Made by a program: the position numbers and the translations under genes. Positions 9,509 to 18,229 of a stretch of 64,000 nt of DNA are shown here, one piece after another. Position 1 is the first letter of the stretch, and every line of letters starts with the position of its first letter. Source of the stretch: Zygnema cylindricum (Eukaryota > Streptophyta > Zygnematophyceae > Zygnematales > Zygnemataceae); the NCBI GenBank assembly GCA_037447655.1, contig JBBHKE010000436.1:36677-100676 (forward strand). The letters run 5' to 3'. The notes under the pieces were generated by a model that saw nothing but the letters and a program-made list of their open reading frames with translations, did no database searches and was not told the origin of the DNA.

Positions 9509-11477
9509 GGTTATGGGCCCACCATCTAGGGTGCCTATGTTCGATGGAACAGACTTCACTTATTGGGAGTTTATTATGGAGGGATTGCTTTTCGAGAAGC
9601 ACTTATGGGGAATTGTTTCGGGACATGTGAGATGTCCGCCATCTCGCTTTGGAGGAGCTTACTGTGGAGAACCATCTGAGGCTGCCCAAAATATCAACCG
9701 GAGTTCAGATGCAATGAAAGGTGAAGGGAAAAATATTGTGATGGACGGGGGAAAAGGGGAGAATGATAAAGGGACAGTTATGGTGAGGGGAGCTATGCTC
9801 TTCGCCACAGCTCCACTTAGAGGGGTTATAAGTAAAACTGAAGAAAATGATAGTAAAATTTGGGAGTATAAAAACACTATAGCAAAACATCTCATACTTA
9901 GATATGTGTCTAAGTCCATAGCTATCACTCTTTTAAGTCTTACTAAGTCTTCGGAAATATGGGAAACACTAAGGCAGATTTATAAGAGTGAGACTATTCA
10001 GAGGCAGCAGTTAGTAAAACAGGAAATAGAGGCCTATGTTTATAAAGGCGGTAACATGATAGAGTTTTGCAATGATATTGCTGCGTTATATGTTGAGCTT
10101 GCTAGTGCGGGGTATGTAGAATCTGAGGAGAGAAAGATCAATACACTACTCATGAAACTCCCAGATGAGTACGAAAACATCATTTATCGTATACAGGCAA
10201 TGGATGGCTCCTCATGGACTTGGAGCTTTACCATGGGGATAATTCTTGTGAGGGAAAGCACTTTGGAGCTTCGGAGGGGAAGTGAGAGGGTAACTGCATT
10301 TACAGCTGGTGGTGATTGGCGGAAGCGTGAAGAGAGGAACGGCGGTGACGAGCGGAAGCGTGATGAGAGGAAGAAAGACGAAGGTAAACCTTATCGGAAC
10401 TTTGGTGGAAAGAGAGGGAGAGGAAAAGAAAAAGGAGCTTTGAAAAAGGGTGTTTGCTTCTTTTGTAGAGAACCGGGTCACTATATGGAGGAGTGTCCTT
10501 GTTTGGAAGAACTTAGAAGTTGGAATGTGAAAGAGGAGGAAGAAGGGGAAGAGGATGAAGAGGATGAAGAAATTTTGGAGCTTCTTCACATCGGTAGAAT
10601 GGAGAAGAGAGAGAATTACACAGAAATTACAAGAAAGCAACGATGTGCTTTTGGAGGTATAAGGGAAGTAAAAGGAAGGGAGGTACTTGAGGGAGTTAGA
10701 AATGATGAGGATGTCAAGGAGTGTAGAAAGTATGACTCAGAAATGAGAAAGTCAGATCTAGGATACAAAAATGAAAAAGGGAAAAATAAAAATAATGAGG
10801 ATAATTTTATAAATATTTTGGAAACAGAAAACTGGTTGGAAAGGGAGACTTCAACGGATTTGGAGGAAAGGGGAGAAGTAAAACTAGAGGGGGTTTTAAA
10901 CGATAGGGGAGAAAAGAAATATTTAATGAAAAGTTTAGGGGATGAGAAATACTCTTTGGGAATCATTATAGAAAGTGATAGTGGAAAGAAATCCATGGGA
11001 GAGAGTGAGGAAAGTTTAGAAAATGGGGTGAGTATCATGGATAAAAATATGAGCTCGGAAGATGTAGTTTTTATGAGGAACTTAGTGGGGACTCTTGATA
11101 TAACGATAAATATGGGGGGTAATGGTTTTGACATCACTAATGGGAGTGATGGCATTTATGGTGGTGTGCCTGTAAAAGGGTTAGCATCTGGGTGTGTGTC
11201 GCAGATTGGGGATGGGACTGGTTTTTTGAATTGCAAGAGGGAAATTGGATTCTGTGTGGATGGAAAAGAGATGAGTGGGATAAAATCTTTGCTTGGATTT
11301 ATGGAAAATTGTATGCTTAATAAAATATGTGATCAGCAAGATGGAATGTTTATTTCAGCTCATCTAATGGACCTTTTAAAATACGAGAGTGTTCACTTAA
11401 AGTTTTATGAGGAGAAAAGAAAGAGGAAAAAGAAAAGAAGAAAAAAAAATATTATATATATATTTAGTGGGAGTTGA
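9489..11477 (+). CDS. Copia-B Gag-like protein with CCHC knuckle and long charged tail
   Basis: An uninterrupted frame of 662 codons runs from ATG 9489, which lies inside the 5' LTR; the next in-frame ATG (9513) lies inside the primer-binding site. The N-terminus has GPPSRVPMFDGTDFTYWEF, typical of copia Gag. A helical core follows at about residues 110-235 (IWEYKNTIAKHL, IWETLRQIY, LLMKLPDEYENII), then a basic linker and a CCHC zinc knuckle at about 322-337 (CFFCREPGHYMEEC). The remaining 320 residues are rich in Glu, Lys, Gly and Asn and match nothing I know; no DTGA, DDE or YVDD motif is present. It probably forms particles that package its own RNA, with enzymes from a Copia-A-like relative. 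The open frame in a young insertion suggests selection until recently. The tail could be a degenerate pol replaced by low-complexity sequence. Confidence 0.88.
   Translation: MEPIEFQVMGPPSRVPMFDGTDFTYWEFIMEGLLFEKHLWGIVSGHVRCPPSRFGGAYCGEPSEAAQNINRSSDAMKGEGKNIVMDGGKGENDKGTVMVRGAMLFATAPLRGVISKTEENDSKIWEYKNTIAKHLILRYVSKSIAITLLSLTKSSEIWETLRQIYKSETIQRQQLVKQEIEAYVYKGGNMIEFCNDIAALYVELASAGYVESEERKINTLLMKLPDEYENIIYRIQAMDGSSWTWSFTMGIILVRESTLELRRGSERVTAFTAGGDWRKREERNGGDERKRDERKKDEGKPYRNFGGKRGRGKEKGALKKGVCFFCREPGHYMEECPCLEELRSWNVKEEEEGEEDEEDEEILELLHIGRMEKRENYTEITRKQRCAFGGIREVKGREVLEGVRNDEDVKECRKYDSEMRKSDLGYKNEKGKNKNNEDNFINILETENWLERETSTDLEERGEVKLEGVLNDRGEKKYLMKSLGDEKYSLGIIIESDSGKKSMGESEESLENGVSIMDKNMSSEDVVFMRNLVGTLDITINMGGNGFDITNGSDGIYGGVPVKGLASGCVSQIGDGTGFLNCKREIGFCVDGKEMSGIKSLLGFMENCMLNKICDQQDGMFISAHLMDLLKYESVHLKFYEEKRKRKKKRRKKNIIYIFSGS
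9509..9524 (+). other. Copia-B primer-binding site (half-tRNA type)
   Basis: GGTTATGGGCCCACCA abuts the LTR. It is the exact reverse complement of the anticodon stem-loop region of plant initiator tRNA-Met as I know it (UGGUGGGCCCAUAACC), not of the tRNA 3' end. Drosophila copia and yeast Ty5 prime this way from a cleaved tRNA. Confidence 0.8.
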
Positions 11478-11490
11478 AAAGAAAGTAGAC

Positions 11491-11506
11491 TAGAAAATAA
11501 GGGGAG
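11491..11506 (+). other. Copia-B polypurine tract
   Basis: TAGAAAATAAGGGGAG directly precedes the 3' LTR. It is identical to the Copia-A tract at 4572-4587. Confidence 0.9.
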
Positions 11507-12745
11507 TGTTGAAATGTATGTATTTTCCAGGTCTGTATTGCAAAAAATAAATAGAGTAAGTCAACAAAGGCAGCCTGCTTCTTGCTCAAATCTCTTCGGT
11601 CCTCATACTTGTTGCAGTCACTGAAGACTAGAGAGAGAGCTAGAGCCATGGCCGTCTAAAGAGGATAGGCTAATTCGTCGTTTGTACCAAAATGATTGTG
11701 CCGAGTTTCGGATTTGATCCTGGTACCTACACACTATATTAGATGTTGGCTTTAGCCAATAGCTTAGAGGAAACGATGGCATGTTTGGGGTACAATAGGT
11801 ATTTATCAGCGTAGAAGTAGAGAGTTCTAACAAACTAACAAATAACCAAAAACTGCTCTTGACCAGATTTGAACCATCATCTATGGTTATATTTGTAGAG
11901 GTAAGCCTTAACTAATAAGGCGTTATCGAAACAATACACGTGATGGGTTTTATAAATAGATAAACTTTAACTTAACAGCTAATTGACAGCAGACTTACCA
12001 AAAGGAGCAATTCCTGCATGTACGCGAATCTGAACCGTGTAAAATATGTTTTGATCGGACGGCCGGTATTATAGCCGCCACGCGAAGTGAGCTTTTGGCG
12101 GCATACGGAGATAGCGTCACGCGGTGCCACGTGGCGCCACATTATTTGATACCGGAGAAGATGGAAGGAGGAACCATGGCTTCCGATTTGACATGTGTCA
12201 CCTTGTAGACCTTGTCGTACAATGGTCGTACAATAAGTACATCGCCCATTGTACCTTCTTGTACTATATAGTGTTCCTATTGGACTAGGGTTTAGTAGTA
12301 GGTAGTCGTGAGTAGGCAGACCGAGACTTAGTAATATTTAGGTACCTCTCTCTCTAAGAGAGCTTGTAACTATAAAGGTCATCTTTGACCAGCCATAACT
12401 TAATGCTCGGGTGAGCAAATTCAGTGATTCTTTTTGCTGCGGACTCGGGGGAGTCCAAGCTACACAAGGGTGTAGTCGGTCAGAGTCTTTGCGTGCCAGG
12501 GTGGCACTTATTCAGTGGGAAAGTCAAAGTGGGGAATATTGTCCAAAACACATATTGAAGCTTTGCATTTTGTGGTGGAACTGAGCACACAGAAGGTCTT
12601 CTTTTCACAAGGGTGAAGGTATATTGGGGTTCTTATTGTCAAGGGATCATTTATTTGGGTTTATATCAACTTGGAGTCGGCACTATCTAGATTAGCTTCT
12701 TTTGGATCTGCGAATTCTGTGGGCAATGGAGCCCATAGAATTTCA
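11507..12745 (+). repeat. Copia-B 3' LTR
   Basis: 1239 bp and nearly identical to 8270-9508. It ends in CA and is followed by the GTACT duplication and the continuing minisatellite. Confidence 0.95.
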
Positions 12746-13460
12746 GTACTACTGACAGCAACAGCTAGTACCACTAGCAGCAGCAGCAAGTACTACTGGC
12801 AGCCAGCAGCTAGTACTACTGGCAGCAGCAGGTAGTACTAGGTAGTACTACTAGCAGCAACAGCTAGTACCACTCGCAGCAGCAACTAGTACTACTGTCA
12901 GCAGGAGCTAGTACTACTGGCAACAGCAGGTAGTACTACTGGCAGCAACAGCTAGTACCATGCTGTCAGCTTGTACTACTAGCAGCAAGCTGGCTGCAGG
13001 ATCTAGTACTACTAGCAGCAGCAGCTAGTACTACTGGCAGCAGCAGCTAGTACTACTGGCAGCAGCAGCAACTAGTACTACTGGCAGCAGCAGCTAGTAC
13101 TACTGGCAGTAGCAACTGGCACCAGCAGCTAGTACTAATAACAGCAAACTGGTAGCAGCAGCTAGTACTACTGGCAGCAACAGCAGATAGTACTACTGGT
13201 AGCAGCAGCTAGTACTACTGGCAGTAGCAACTGGCAGCAGCAGCTAGTACTAATAACAGCAAACTGGTAGCAGCAGCTAGTACTACTGGCAGCAGCAGCT
13301 AGTACTACAGGCAGCAGCAGCTAGTACTACTGGCAGCAACAGCTAGTAGTACTAGCAGCAACAGCTAGGACTACTGGCAGCAGCAGTAGCTAGTACTAGC
13401 ATCTGCAATAGCACTAGTTCTGGCTACAACAGCACGTAGTTCTAGCAGCTACAGCTAATC
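12746..13460. repeat. 22-bp GC-rich minisatellite, right block
   Basis: About 30 units of the TAGTACTACTGGCAGCAGCA type, some with higher-order blocks: the GGCAGTAGCAACTGGCA...ACTAATAACAGCAAACTGG segment occurs twice (about 13105-13155 and 13220-13270). Confidence 0.9.
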
Positions 13461-13610
13461 AATTCTCAATTAATTAGGTTCTCAATTAATTCATTTACAA
13501 TTTCCGATTCGCAGTTTCCGTGAAAAAAAAAAAACATCCTCGACCATTTTGATAGTTGTCCATCTCTCCTTCGGATAATTGACTCGCAACAATTTTTTTT
13601 TTTTTTGAAG

Positions 13611-13756
13611 CTTCGATATATCGGCGATACGACATATTGGCAATATATCGCGATAATTTGAAATTCGATTTATCAAAGCGATATATCGATTATCGGGTCC
13701 CTCAAATTCGATATATATATCGAATATCGCCAAATGGTCCTCGATACCCAACACTA
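13611..13756 (-). repeat. hAT right terminal region
   Basis: It contains CGATATATCGGCGATA-type palindromes and ends in the terminal inverted repeat CGATACCCAACACTA. It closely matches the right end of the MITE at 50731-51117. Confidence 0.8.
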
Positions 13757-13764
13757 CCTACAAG

Positions 13765-14518
13765 ATAACTGACGTACGGCGTAACCGTCCCCTTATCCAT
13801 TAAGTTTTAAGGAAACGTTACATACTGGGGTGTGAATTGTAATTAAGATGTACCTTTTCACATACTCCATTTAACACATTATGAAATGGCAGCATACATG
13901 AAACGGTATTGAATTTGAACAGACGGCTCACAATGGAGTCGACGCACCGGAGTGGTCATTTGGCGATTTCTGAGCAAAATGTCAGCGGATGACACGTGAC
14001 AATCCATGAGTGGATGGCAGACATTACACAAAGAGCGATAATAGCTCACGAACTGACATGCGTCAGCGAGACGGCGAAGTTGTAACATGGTCGTACAAGA
14101 CGTACCGCGGCAGCTGTACTTGTAAGTACAGTGTTGTGATTGGTATGGCCGTACAAGAGGTACCGAGCAGCTATACATCTTGTACTTTACATTCTTGTGA
14201 TTGGTTGAGTACAGTAGTTGTCGGGGGTTCAAAGAGGGAATTAGGACTTAAACATTTTTAAGACACCCTTCTTTGAAAGACCTTTTGTATTTAAAGACCA
14301 TCTTTGGCCGGCCGTAACTTATTTCTCAGAGGAGCAAATGCAGAAATTCTTTTTGCGTCTATATCGCGATAGTCGCCCCTTTAAAAGTTTAAAGTTGGTC
14401 AATACTTTTTTTATAACATGTGGCTTTTATTTGGTTTGAAAGTCATAGGGGCAAATATTATCCTTTAGGTTTCATATAAGCTGGACATTCTGTCGGCCAA
14501 TAAAGGTCACAGGATTAG
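13765..14518 (+). repeat. Copia-A 3' LTR, second part
   Basis: It continues the LTR broken at 4793. The portion 14080-14518 matches bases 1-390. It includes a local duplication of about 60 bp (14088-14190) built on GTCGTACAAG...GTACCG...CAGCTGTAC. Confidence 0.85.
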
Positions 14519-14645
14519 AATAATATCTCAAGGGGACCAAATAACACAATTCGCGAGTTACACAAAAGGGGTGAGTGCCGCCAAATGATTGCTTAAAAAA
14601 TTATATGCCAGCACGATTTAGTTTATGGGGTCAATAATAAGCGTA

Positions 14646-14864
14646 TCATCTACAACCGAAAAGAAAAGAAAAAGAAAGGAAAGCAACAATGAAAGCTCGA
14701 AGGGCTTGATAATGAGCAAGGGGAAACAAAGGTCTTCCAAGAGGGTCACCTTGACGTGTGCCCATCGTAGAGTAGAGTGGGACCAAGTCACTATCAGCTG
14801 ATAACCAAAGGTTGTTGGTCAAAGAATAAAATTCTCTCACAAAGGCGAATAATTCAACAATCAA
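14646..14864 (-). pseudogene. Non-LTR-type reverse transcriptase fragment
   Basis: The minus-strand frame reads ...LYSTMGTRQGDPLGRPLFPL..., which fits the conserved G-x-x-Q-G-D-P-L-G-P-L-F block of LINE-type reverse transcriptases. Only about 70 codons are open and neither the FADD-type catalytic block nor an endonuclease is found nearby. It is a dead fragment of an element that copies RNA at a nicked target. The surrounding 14519-15170 carries no other recognisable feature. Confidence 0.6.
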
Positions 14865-15175
14865 ATAAGGGATAACAATAAGCTCTAAAAAAATGACGTG
14901 TGATCCACCGAATTCTCACCTTCTTATCAACAGTCTTTAAGTCTTTGATTGACAATCTGATAAGCGTGCACGGAGAAAAAATGCTTAAAGTGGCAAAAAT
15001 ATTTATCACTAACATTGACAAGCGGTGTACCATTGAGTTTGTCAACACTCCCATCCAACACCTCCCCCTCTTTTATATGGTAAAGATTTTTTTGCACTCT
15101 TAGTCTATTTATCAACTCACCCTGAAATACAACGCGTGAGTGTAGGTTACTATAAGGGGGGGAGGGGGGGAGTTA

Positions 15176-16280
15176 TGTCATGCCACATCGTGTCAATTGC
15201 CCGCGCGCACGATATCATGCTTGCACGCGCGATATTCGCCGTGCGCGCACGATTTAATGCACCCACGCGTTGTATTTCGGATACACGCACGATTTTATGC
15301 AAACACGCACATTTTCATGTTGTTTCATCGCATGTGCGATTTCACGTCGATTCATTTATTTTCACGTTTGGCTGTATAGTACTAATTTCGTGCGATACCT
15401 TTCATTTCGTGCGTAGGTACACGATTTTCGAAGTATGGACGCGATTTATCGTTCGGGCGACGCATCGCGATTTCAAGCAATATTTCGTGCGATATGTTTC
15501 ATTTCGTGCGGTATTTATCGTTTCGTGCATATGCACGCGATTTCGTGAGTATCGACGCGAAGTATCGTTTGGAGGCGTATCGCGATTTCCGAGCGATGCT
15601 TCGATATATCTATTTATTTAAGTCGCGAACCCATGTAGGTTCGCGCATACATGTAGTTAGGGAGGGTTTTTACCCTTGGAGAGTGGATTTTGTCAAGCAT
15701 ACGGCAGACGATGTTGGCCCCCTATTGGCCAACATCTTAAGTAGTTTCATGCATATAAAGTAGACTAGACGTAGGCTAATTTTGCTTAGGCCTAGCGTAG
15801 CTCTTACTTAGCCTAATTTTGGACAAGAATTTTCTCTTGGCAGCAAAGCTTTTCTCTTGCTCTCTCTCTCTCCCCGATTGCTCATGCTTTCTCTTTCTTT
15901 TTGCTAGCTAGCTATAGTGGCTTGATAGGTTAAGAATATTATCCTTTGTTTCTGCCTCGCTTTTAATCCACACAGCTTCGGCCAAGTCTGGAAGGTTTCT
16001 CTCCAAATTTGTCTTTTTGGCGATTGGTGGAGTGGAGGCTTGAGGTGTGGCATCTTCTATCAAGCAGCGCTGTTCTCCAGACAAGTGGACGGTTTGTTTG
16101 ATTGTATTTATGTGTGTGGCATTTCGGTTTTCTTGGGAAAGTGTCATTTTTGGTTAATTCCGATTTTCTTTGTTTTGGTTGGAAGTGATTATTTTGCTTC
16201 GTTGCTTTCCTTTAAGATAACTCTTGTAGAGAATACGTGGAAGACCCGAGAGTCTAGTGGCTACCTCGTGGCTTAGTATT
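15176..16280 (+). repeat. LTR segment X, copy 1 (lacks Y)
   Basis: It matches 20963-22103 from TGTCATGCC to CTTAGTATT, with one internal deletion of about 30 bp relative to copy 2 (near 15820). A purine run (15158-15172) sits just before it. Part of it is a cluster of GCACGCGCGATAT-like words (about 15195-15310). Confidence 0.85.
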
Positions 16281-18229
16281 CCTGTCCAAAAGGTCTAACT
16301 TTTCAAAAGCACATATTTTTAAAAGTTTATTTCTTTAAAATGAATTAAAAATATAAAAAAAATATTACCTTTCATATTCAGTTTTTATTCTTGTTTTTGT
16401 CTTTCCATTTTCCTTCCACTTTATCTTTCGTTTTCAGTTTTGCTTCTCAGTTTGGTGTGAGAACAAAAATCAAAAAGAAAAAAATATATAAAAATACATT
16501 ATTTTCAATATAAAATCCATCTTTCCATTTCTATATTTTCTTCCACCTATTTTTGATTTGGTTTTTTTCTCCTTGTTTTTTCTTTCTACAAGTTTCATTC
16601 TACTTTCTCTCTATTTTTGCTTTCGCTTTTAGTTTTGCCTTGGAAAAAAATATTATAAAAATAATTTAATTTATAAATTTTATTAAAAAAAAAAAAAATC
16701 ATTTTGTTTTTCTTTTTTGTTTTATTCTTTCTTGCTTACAATCCTTGTCCTTATATCTTGTTGCCACTCTATTTCTAGTGTGCAGATTTATGTCTGATTT
16801 TGTGTCAGATTTTTAGGGTTAATCTGCGGAAATAGGGTTTGGCCGCTGATTTAGGGTTTGGGCCGCAGATTTAGGGTTTGGGCAGATTTAGGGTTTATTG
16901 TTTGGAATTCTTAATCCTAGATCAGCATATTACTATCCCTTGGTCGCAGATTTTGATTTTTGCAGCGTGGTATTAGGGTTTGGGAAACCTTTTTGCCCAA
17001 TTTTACCCCACATGGTGTTTTATTTTGAACTTTTCTCAATATTTCTTATATTTCTTTCTTTTAGTGCAACTTCCTTTGCTGGCTAGTTGATGTTTGGTTT
17101 TTGGTGGATTTGCTATTCTCTTTCTTTATCCTTTGACAAATTTAATCTTTCATAAAACCTAGCAAAGTAAAAATATATATTCATATATATTAGATTTGCA
17201 CGAATTATAACATATAATTATCATTGCTTTATAGTTAGGTATAGCGTGGCATAGCGCTCATACGCATACCCTAGCAGGATACTAATTGCCTAGGTGTTTA
17301 GTGGTAATCTTGGGTACGCTTATTCGGAACCAAGGCACGTTCCATAAGACTCTGCAAAATCCGACTTGCTTCACCCAAGTCCGGTTCACTTTTACTACTC
17401 ACCAGAGTATTAAAAGTGTTTGTAAGTATTTCGATGCTATGCGCGTACAGGAGCGTCACGATATAGTGTGGACACTTGTGTAGAGGGATCGGTGTGGATT
17501 GGTTCTATTATAAACCATTATTTTTAAGCATTTGCATTTTCTTTGCTTTCCTTGCATGCTATCTGGCCGTGAGTGGCCGTGAGTTTCCATGTGACTATCT
17601 GGATTGGATTTTCATTCATAGATCTTGCCGTGGGTGGCACTGTTTAGACACTTTTCCGTTTGTACCGCTGTAGATCTGCACCGGAAGGTGTTTGGATAGT
17701 ACTCTATTTGTTTTTATAGATATGGCCTTTCGTCCTTGCCCCATTGTTTGCAAGGTAGAGGTTTTGGTATTCCGACTTCTTGGTAGATTTGACCACTGGG
17801 TCTTGGTAAAGACTTCGTGTGTTAACTTGTCTTGTGTGGTTTGGCCTTCCATTTGACACACCTCGTCTAGGCCATTTCGTTCTTTCCTAGTCGTAATCGA
17901 GGGTTTTCTCTTCGTTTATGCCCACGGATTGGGATAACTTACGTTATCAATCCGGATCTACCCGCAGCGAGACAATTTTCCGTCCACTGCAGTTAGATCT
18001 TTCCAGTTTCTTCGAGTCTACGAACGCACCATTTTCGGTTGAGGTCCCTGAATCTCCATCAGTTCGGTTGGTATTGACCACAGTCTCCATATTATCATCG
18101 GTTTCCTATAGGTCATACCTAGGTAGAACCGAATAAGACTTTTCAAAGGAAATAATTTCCTATCCCCTTACATTTCAATTTCCGGTTAATCCAAATTTGG
18201 AACCACCAGCGCATTCTTCCTTTGACGAC
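16281..18229 (+). other. Untranslated leader of the gag-protease element
   Basis: About 1.9 kb between LTR segment X and the gag start. Long T-rich blocks (16300-16760) are followed by telobox-like repeats and an unremarkable stretch. The inverted relative has the same leader (27270 down to about 25330), so it belongs to the element. I see no recognisable primer-binding site just after 16280. Confidence 0.7.
16812..16895 (+). repeat. Telobox-like repeats in the leader
   Basis: GATTTAGGGTTTGGGC recurs in register with about 25-bp spacing, and further TAGGGTTT words lie on both sides. TAGGGTTT is the plant telobox. The inverted relative keeps reverse-complement copies near 26640-26700. Confidence 0.7.

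Larger units (their letters stand above)
8270..12745 (+). mobile_element. Copia-B: young, non-autonomous gag-only copia-type element
   Basis: It has two 1239-bp LTRs (TG...CA), flanked by the perfect 5-bp duplication GTACT (8265-8269 and 12746-12750). The primer-binding site touches the 5' LTR and the polypurine tract touches the 3' LTR. The LTRs differ at only two positions that I could find (8676 C versus 11913 T; 9373 G versus 12610 A), so insertion was recent. The 2-kb interior has a single long ORF with gag features and nothing recognisable as protease, integrase, RT or RNase H. It must therefore depend on enzymes supplied in trans. Confidence 0.95.
4794..13756 (+). mobile_element. hAT transposon, decayed, with nested Copia-B
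   Basis: Terminal inverted repeats begin TAGTGTTGG(T)TATCG at 4794 and end CGATACCCAACACTA at 13756. The 8-bp flanks CGTACAAG and CCTACAAG (4786-4793, 13757-13764) form a target duplication of the length hAT elements make. Inside are subterminal arrays of CGATATATCG-like palindromes, a BED-finger hAT transposase pseudogene, an AT-rich tandem repeat and a 22-bp minisatellite split by Copia-B. Without Copia-B (4476 bp plus a 5-bp duplication) the hAT is about 4.5 kb. Confidence 0.9.
1..14518 (+). mobile_element. Copia-A: old Ty1/copia LTR retrotransposon, split by a nested hAT
   Basis: Order along the + strand: end of a 5' LTR, primer-binding site, decayed gag, integrase, reverse transcriptase and RNase H, polypurine tract, then a 3' LTR interrupted at 4793 by a hAT element and resuming near 13765. 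The integrase-before-RT order is diagnostic of Ty1/copia. The first 390 bases and 14080-14518 are clearly the same sequence, including shared blocks around the GGCCGGCC site and the terminal GTCAC. The coding part carries many stops and frameshifts, so it is dead. The 5' end lies outside the window. Confidence 0.9.

Noticed and set aside
10212-11155. Long minus-strand ORFs opposite Copia-B gag
   Set aside because: They are shadows of the A/G-rich coding strand and show no motif.
15136-15621. ORFs across LTR segment X (also 20930-21578 and 22340-22658)
   Set aside because: They stay open in two or three frames at once and in three copies because of the CGCACGATA-type repeats; there is no consistent frame or start.
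16812-16895. Interstitial telomere
   Set aside because: TTTAGGG words are separated by about 18 other bases; not a tandem telomere array.
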